A stretch of DNA of 64,000 bases. It comes from Bryobacteraceae bacterium (GTDB lineage Bacteria > Acidobacteriota > Terriglobia > Bryobacterales > Bryobacteraceae). A program made the translations under genes and the position numbers. This document shows positions 61,259 through 64,000 of the stretch, piece by piece (the first letter of the stretch is position 1; the number at the start of each line of letters is the position of its first letter). The stretch is from positions 628,501-692,500 of the forward strand of contig JAWKHH010000002.1 of the NCBI GenBank assembly GCA_041394945.1, read 5' to 3'. The notes under the pieces are model-generated. The model did not search any database and was not told where the DNA came from. It saw nothing but the letters and a program-made list of their open reading frames with translations.

Positions 61259-61828
61259 TTGCGAATAGTGGTTGGCATCTCCGGCGCATCGGGTGCGATT
61301 TACGGAGTGCGGCTCTTGGCGATGCTGCGCCGCGCCGGGGCAGAAACTCACTTGATTCTTAGCCGTAGCGGCGAACGGACAACTTTTCTCGAGTGCGGCC
61401 TGCGGGCGGCGGACCTGCGAGAGGCCGCCGACGCCTGGTACCCGCTCGAAGACGTCGGCGCGCGGCTTGCTTCGGGCTCGTTCCCTACCGGCGGGATGGT
61501 GATCGCGCCGTGCTCGATCAACACGATGTCGTCGATCGCGGCAGGGGTCTCCTCGAACCTGATGGTGCGCGCGGCCGATGTCGCCCTCAAGGAGCGCCGG
61601 AAGCTGATCCTGATGGTGCGGGAGACGCCGTTCCACCTCGGCCATCTGCGGTCCATGACGGCGCTGTCGGAAATGGGGGCGATCGTGATGCCGCCGGCGC
61701 CGGCCTTCTACCATCACCCGAAAACCATCGAAGATATCGTCGATCACACGCTGGAGCGCGTTCTCGATCTCCTCGGAGTTCCGGCGGACGAGGCCTTCCG
61801 TTGGAATCCCAAGAGCGAGCGAAACTAA
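61259..61828 (+). CDS. ubiX: UbiX flavin prenyltransferase
   Basis: 189 residues from TTG 61259 with AGGGG 8 nt upstream. FMN/DMAP-binding GISGASGAIYGVRLL, Ser at SRSGERT, APCSINTMSSIAAGVSSNLMVRAADVALKERRKLILMVRETPFHLGHL and the C-terminal MPPAPAFYHHPKTIEDIVDHTLERVLDLLG. It makes prenylated FMN, the cofactor of UbiD decarboxylases; no ubiD is in the window. The XRE operator lies 20 bp upstream, so that regulator may also control it. Confidence 0.92.
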   Translation: MRIVVGISGASGAIYGVRLLAMLRRAGAETHLILSRSGERTTFLECGLRAADLREAADAWYPLEDVGARLASGSFPTGGMVIAPCSINTMSSIAAGVSSNLMVRAADVALKERRKLILMVRETPFHLGHLRSMTALSEMGAIVMPPAPAFYHHPKTIEDIVDHTLERVLDLLGVPADEAFRWNPKSERN

Positions 61829-61840
61829 CTGGAGCAACCC

Positions 61841-62722
61841 ATGGCCCGTTCCCGAATCAAACCCTACCGGGTCGCCTTTCAGGGCGAACTCGGCGCGTTC
61901 AGCCACATGGCGATCCGGCAACTGGCCGGGCCATCGGCGGAAGCCGTGCCACTGCCCCGGTTCGACCTGATCTTCCGCGCCGTCGCCGAGGGCGAAGCCG
62001 ATGCCGCGATGGCGCCGATCGAGAACACGCTACACGGATCTGTCCACGAGAACTACGATCACCTCCTGCACTACGGGCTCCCGATTGTGGCGGAAACCAG
62101 TATCCGGATCGTACACAATCTCATCGCCCTACCCGGCGTGCGTTTTCCGGAGGTTCGCGATGTCTATTCGCATCCGGTGGCGCTCAACCAGTGCCTGGAC
62201 TTCTTCGCCGCCAATCCGCGGTTCGAGAAGAAGCCGTACTACGATACGGCCGGCAGCGTGAAGATGCTGACCGAGGAGAAGCCGCCGGGTTCGGCCGCGA
62301 TCGCCTCGGCGCTGGCGGCGGACCTCTACGGCTGCCGCATCCTGCGCAAGTCGATCGAGGATGACCGGCAGAACTTCACGCGCTTCTTTCTGATCTCACG
62401 GGAGAACCGATCGCGGCAGAGCGCGCAATACAAGACGTCGCTGGTGTTCACCACGCGGAACCATCCGGGATCGCTATTCCGGGCGCTGGCGGCGCTGGCG
62501 CTGCGCGACATCAATCTGGTGAAGATCGAGTCGCGCCCGCTGCGCGGACAGCCGTGGGAATACCTGTTCTATCTCGACTTCCTCGGCCATGTGGAGGACG
62601 CCAACGTGGTGAACGCGCTTGACCATCTCCGCGAAGTGGCGGACTTGTTCCGAGTGCTCGGTTGCTATCCGCGCGGAGAGGTGGGCGCGAAGCCTTCGGT
62701 TAGCGGTCGAAAGTCCGATTAA
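61841..62722 (+). CDS. pheA: Prephenate dehydratase
   Basis: 293 residues. VAFQGELGAFSHMAIRQL begins the catalytic domain; the essential TRF is in RQNFTRFFLISRE near residues 179-181; an ACT domain follows (HPGSLFRALAALALRDINLVKIESRPLRG). Converts prephenate to phenylpyruvate for phenylalanine; ESRP is the usual phenylalanine-binding motif for feedback control. No chorismate-mutase domain is fused. The 3' end overlaps the nuclease gene by 23 bp. Confidence 0.93.
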   Translation: MARSRIKPYRVAFQGELGAFSHMAIRQLAGPSAEAVPLPRFDLIFRAVAEGEADAAMAPIENTLHGSVHENYDHLLHYGLPIVAETSIRIVHNLIALPGVRFPEVRDVYSHPVALNQCLDFFAANPRFEKKPYYDTAGSVKMLTEEKPPGSAAIASALAADLYGCRILRKSIEDDRQNFTRFFLISRENRSRQSAQYKTSLVFTTRNHPGSLFRALAALALRDINLVKIESRPLRGQPWEYLFYLDFLGHVEDANVVNALDHLREVADLFRVLGCYPRGEVGAKPSVSGRKSD

Positions 62723-63665
62723 GAATGACGGCGATGCGGTGGCCGGCGAGGGCGGCGCGTTTGCGGGCGAGGTCCTTGGCGCGCATCACGTATGTTTCTT
62801 CGAACCGGATGGGGTCTTCCCTGGATCCGCCGGTTTCGCCGAACGAATAGACGACTTCCTTCGAGAGCTTGAACCCTTCCTGAACCCAAACGCCGGGGTC
62901 CGTGGTGGGCGGCTTCTCCTTCGGCATCCTGTCGAGGAACTTGATCAACCCGTCGATGAAGGTGGGCGTGTCGGCGATTCCGAGCGCGTCGTCCCAGAAG
63001 GCATGGAGGTTGAAAGCGCCGACTACGTTGACGGTGTTGCCGCCGAGGTCGCTCCAGGGTTTCCCGTTCGCCGGGTTCACCTGATCCTTCTTGTAGCGGG
63101 TGGCGCAGTGGAGGGGCTGGTGGATATCGCCGGCGAGGTGGAGGAGCCAAGGCAGCAGGTAGACAGGGTCTTGTTCGGCGGGCACGGACCCTGGAGCTGG
63201 CGCGTCGCCGCCAACGGCGGCCAGGATCATCTTTAGCTGCGAGAGCACGTTCACCGGCGGCGGATCGGGCACAGGCGTCCCGTCGTTCGAAAACGCGACG
63301 TTGATGTAGTGCCAGTTGCGCCGCTGCTTCATGTCGGAGAAACCGGGCAGCACCGGCGTGGGCGCGGCGTCGCTCTTGGCTTCGTCGTAGAAGCGCGGGT
63401 CGCCTTTGATCGTGTCGGGCCAATAGGCGGACTGCATGAAGACGTATCGCGCTTTTTCCTTTTCATCCGACGGCGCGCCTTGGGTGAACAGGGCGTAGTC
63501 AGGATGCCGGCGGATCAGCGCGTCGACCCGAGCCCGGGCCTTCTTGGTCAGGCGCTGGTAGGCGAGGCCGGCGACCGCCTTATGGCCGACGTGATTCCAG
63601 GCCGGCAGCGCGGGGGCGAGCAAGGCGGCGAGGGCCGCCATCGAGACAACGGTTCGCAGACGCAT
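62700..63665 (-). CDS. Secreted S1/P1-type nuclease
   Basis: 321 residues. Signal peptide ends at LPA, so the mature protein starts WNHVGHKAVAGLAY, with the N-terminal Trp that binds zinc in this family. Other zinc ligands are in NWHYINVAF, LLHLAGDIHQPLHCATRY and FNLHAFWDDALG. A periplasmic zinc enzyme cutting single-stranded nucleic acids and 3'-nucleotides. Standard length. Starts 3 bp from the end of pheT. Confidence 0.88.
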   Translation of the reverse strand: MRLRTVVSMAALAALLAPALPAWNHVGHKAVAGLAYQRLTKKARARVDALIRRHPDYALFTQGAPSDEKEKARYVFMQSAYWPDTIKGDPRFYDEAKSDAAPTPVLPGFSDMKQRRNWHYINVAFSNDGTPVPDPPPVNVLSQLKMILAAVGGDAPAPGSVPAEQDPVYLLPWLLHLAGDIHQPLHCATRYKKDQVNPANGKPWSDLGGNTVNVVGAFNLHAFWDDALGIADTPTFIDGLIKFLDRMPKEKPPTTDPGVWVQEGFKLSKEVVYSFGETGGSREDPIRFEETYVMRAKDLARKRAALAGHRIAVILNRTFDR

Positions 63666-63668
63666 GGG

Positions 63669-64000
63669 TTAGACCCTCAATTCATAGCCCGCGGCGCGCA
63701 TTGCCTCGATCAGGCTGTTGCGGGCGGCGGTGATTTCCCCGGCAGACAAAGTCCGGTCCGGCGCGCCGATGGTGATGCGGAAGGAGACGCTCTTGCGGTC
63801 TTCGGCGAGCGGCGGGCCGCTGTACTGACGTACGTATTCGACTTCGCGGAGGCGGTCGCCGGCGAAGCGGCGGAGATCGGTGTCGAGCTCGCCAACGAGG
63901 GCGCGCGTGGGGACGACGATCGAGAGATCGAAACTCGAAGAGGGGTAGCGGTCGAGGGGGCGATAGCGGGCAGGCCGGGCGCCAGTATCCATCGCCGCCT
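63669..64000 (-). CDS. pheT: Phenylalanyl-tRNA synthetase beta chain, C-terminal part
   Basis: Open to the window edge; only the last 110 residues are visible. YRPLDRYPSSSFDLSIVVP, then RLREVEYVRQYSGPPLAEDRKSVSFRITIGAPDRTLSAGEI, are the FDX-ACB anticodon-binding domain of PheT. The ATG at 63992 is internal. Charges tRNA-Phe with PheS, which should lie upstream of it. Its neighbour pheA also concerns phenylalanine, but on the other strand. Confidence 0.9.
   Translation of the reverse strand, partial: AAMDTGARPARYRPLDRYPSSSFDLSIVVPTRALVGELDTDLRRFAGDRLREVEYVRQYSGPPLAEDRKSVSFRITIGAPDRTLSAGEITAARNSLIEAMRAAGYELRV

Overview
The window is a GC-rich, very gene-dense bacterial chromosome segment with no RNA genes, transposases, integrases or CRISPR arrays that I can see. 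Gene content points to an acidobacterium of the Solibacter/Bryobacter type. The main clues are a pair of Oar-like TonB-dependent receptors with carboxypeptidase-regulatory N-domains, a secreted protein with a TIGR03437-like (Solibacter-type) domain, many TPR proteins, a fused double DUF507 protein, and an XRE/S24-like regulator next to a small unknown helical protein. This assignment is inference; no rRNA is present to confirm it.

Layout. 1-3359: two DUF3142-like paralogues (the first cut by the window edge) around a TPR protein. 3363-6604 (minus): TPR protein, a divergent acetate kinase and a DUF1080 protein. 6642-10029: a GRP-type sugar transporter-like membrane protein, an ECF sigma/anti-sigma pair behind a tiny upstream ORF, and a secreted metallo-beta-lactamase-fold enzyme. 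10026-13413 (minus): TIGR03437-like protein and TadG/TadE-like pilus proteins. 13474-24726: DUF1015 protein, short DUF1501 protein, two divergent Oar-like receptors around a 478-bp AT-rich control region, then xylulokinase and a ROK sugar kinase. 24855-31166: unknown protein, MtaB, an orphan FliM, a lipoprotein and membrane protein, an amidohydrolase-like protein, an Rrf2 regulator and a degenerate histidine kinase. 31184-35204 (minus): a GHL10-like glycosidase with a TPR/beta-barrel outer-membrane protein, resembling a polysaccharide export pair. 35283-41850: glutaryl-CoA dehydrogenase-like enzyme, ATC-hydrolase-like protein, GNAT, DinB, PrmC, GT87-like protein and RF1. 41869-47688: DUF1385, TPR, SDR, IspG, YjbQ, DUF2203 and DUF507. 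47707-51655 (minus): membrane protein, TPR, MFS transporter, VOC protein. 51703-58702: two small secreted proteins, PriA, GNAT, TrmH, VOC, UppS and CdsA. 58817-64000: SPOR protein, a regulatory module, UbiX, prephenate dehydratase, S1/P1 nuclease and the C-terminus of PheT.

The best candidate for something undescribed is 59507-61259. A 41-residue predicted secreted peptide ending in a CLPC motif, a 151-residue helical protein and an XRE regulator carry copies of one operator, TTCTGAAWTCAGAA. The regulator's S24-like domain lacks the catalytic lysine and has a CGWC motif. At the xre promoter the operator is a perfect 24-bp palindrome centred about 61 bp upstream of the predicted transcript start.

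Two window-wide patterns stand out. Genes are packed so tightly that 8 of 11 convergent pairs overlap at their 3' ends and eleven same-strand pairs overlap by 4 bp. Several genes also have a -10-like hexamer 5-8 nt before the start codon and no Shine-Dalgarno sequence, which suggests leaderless transcripts.
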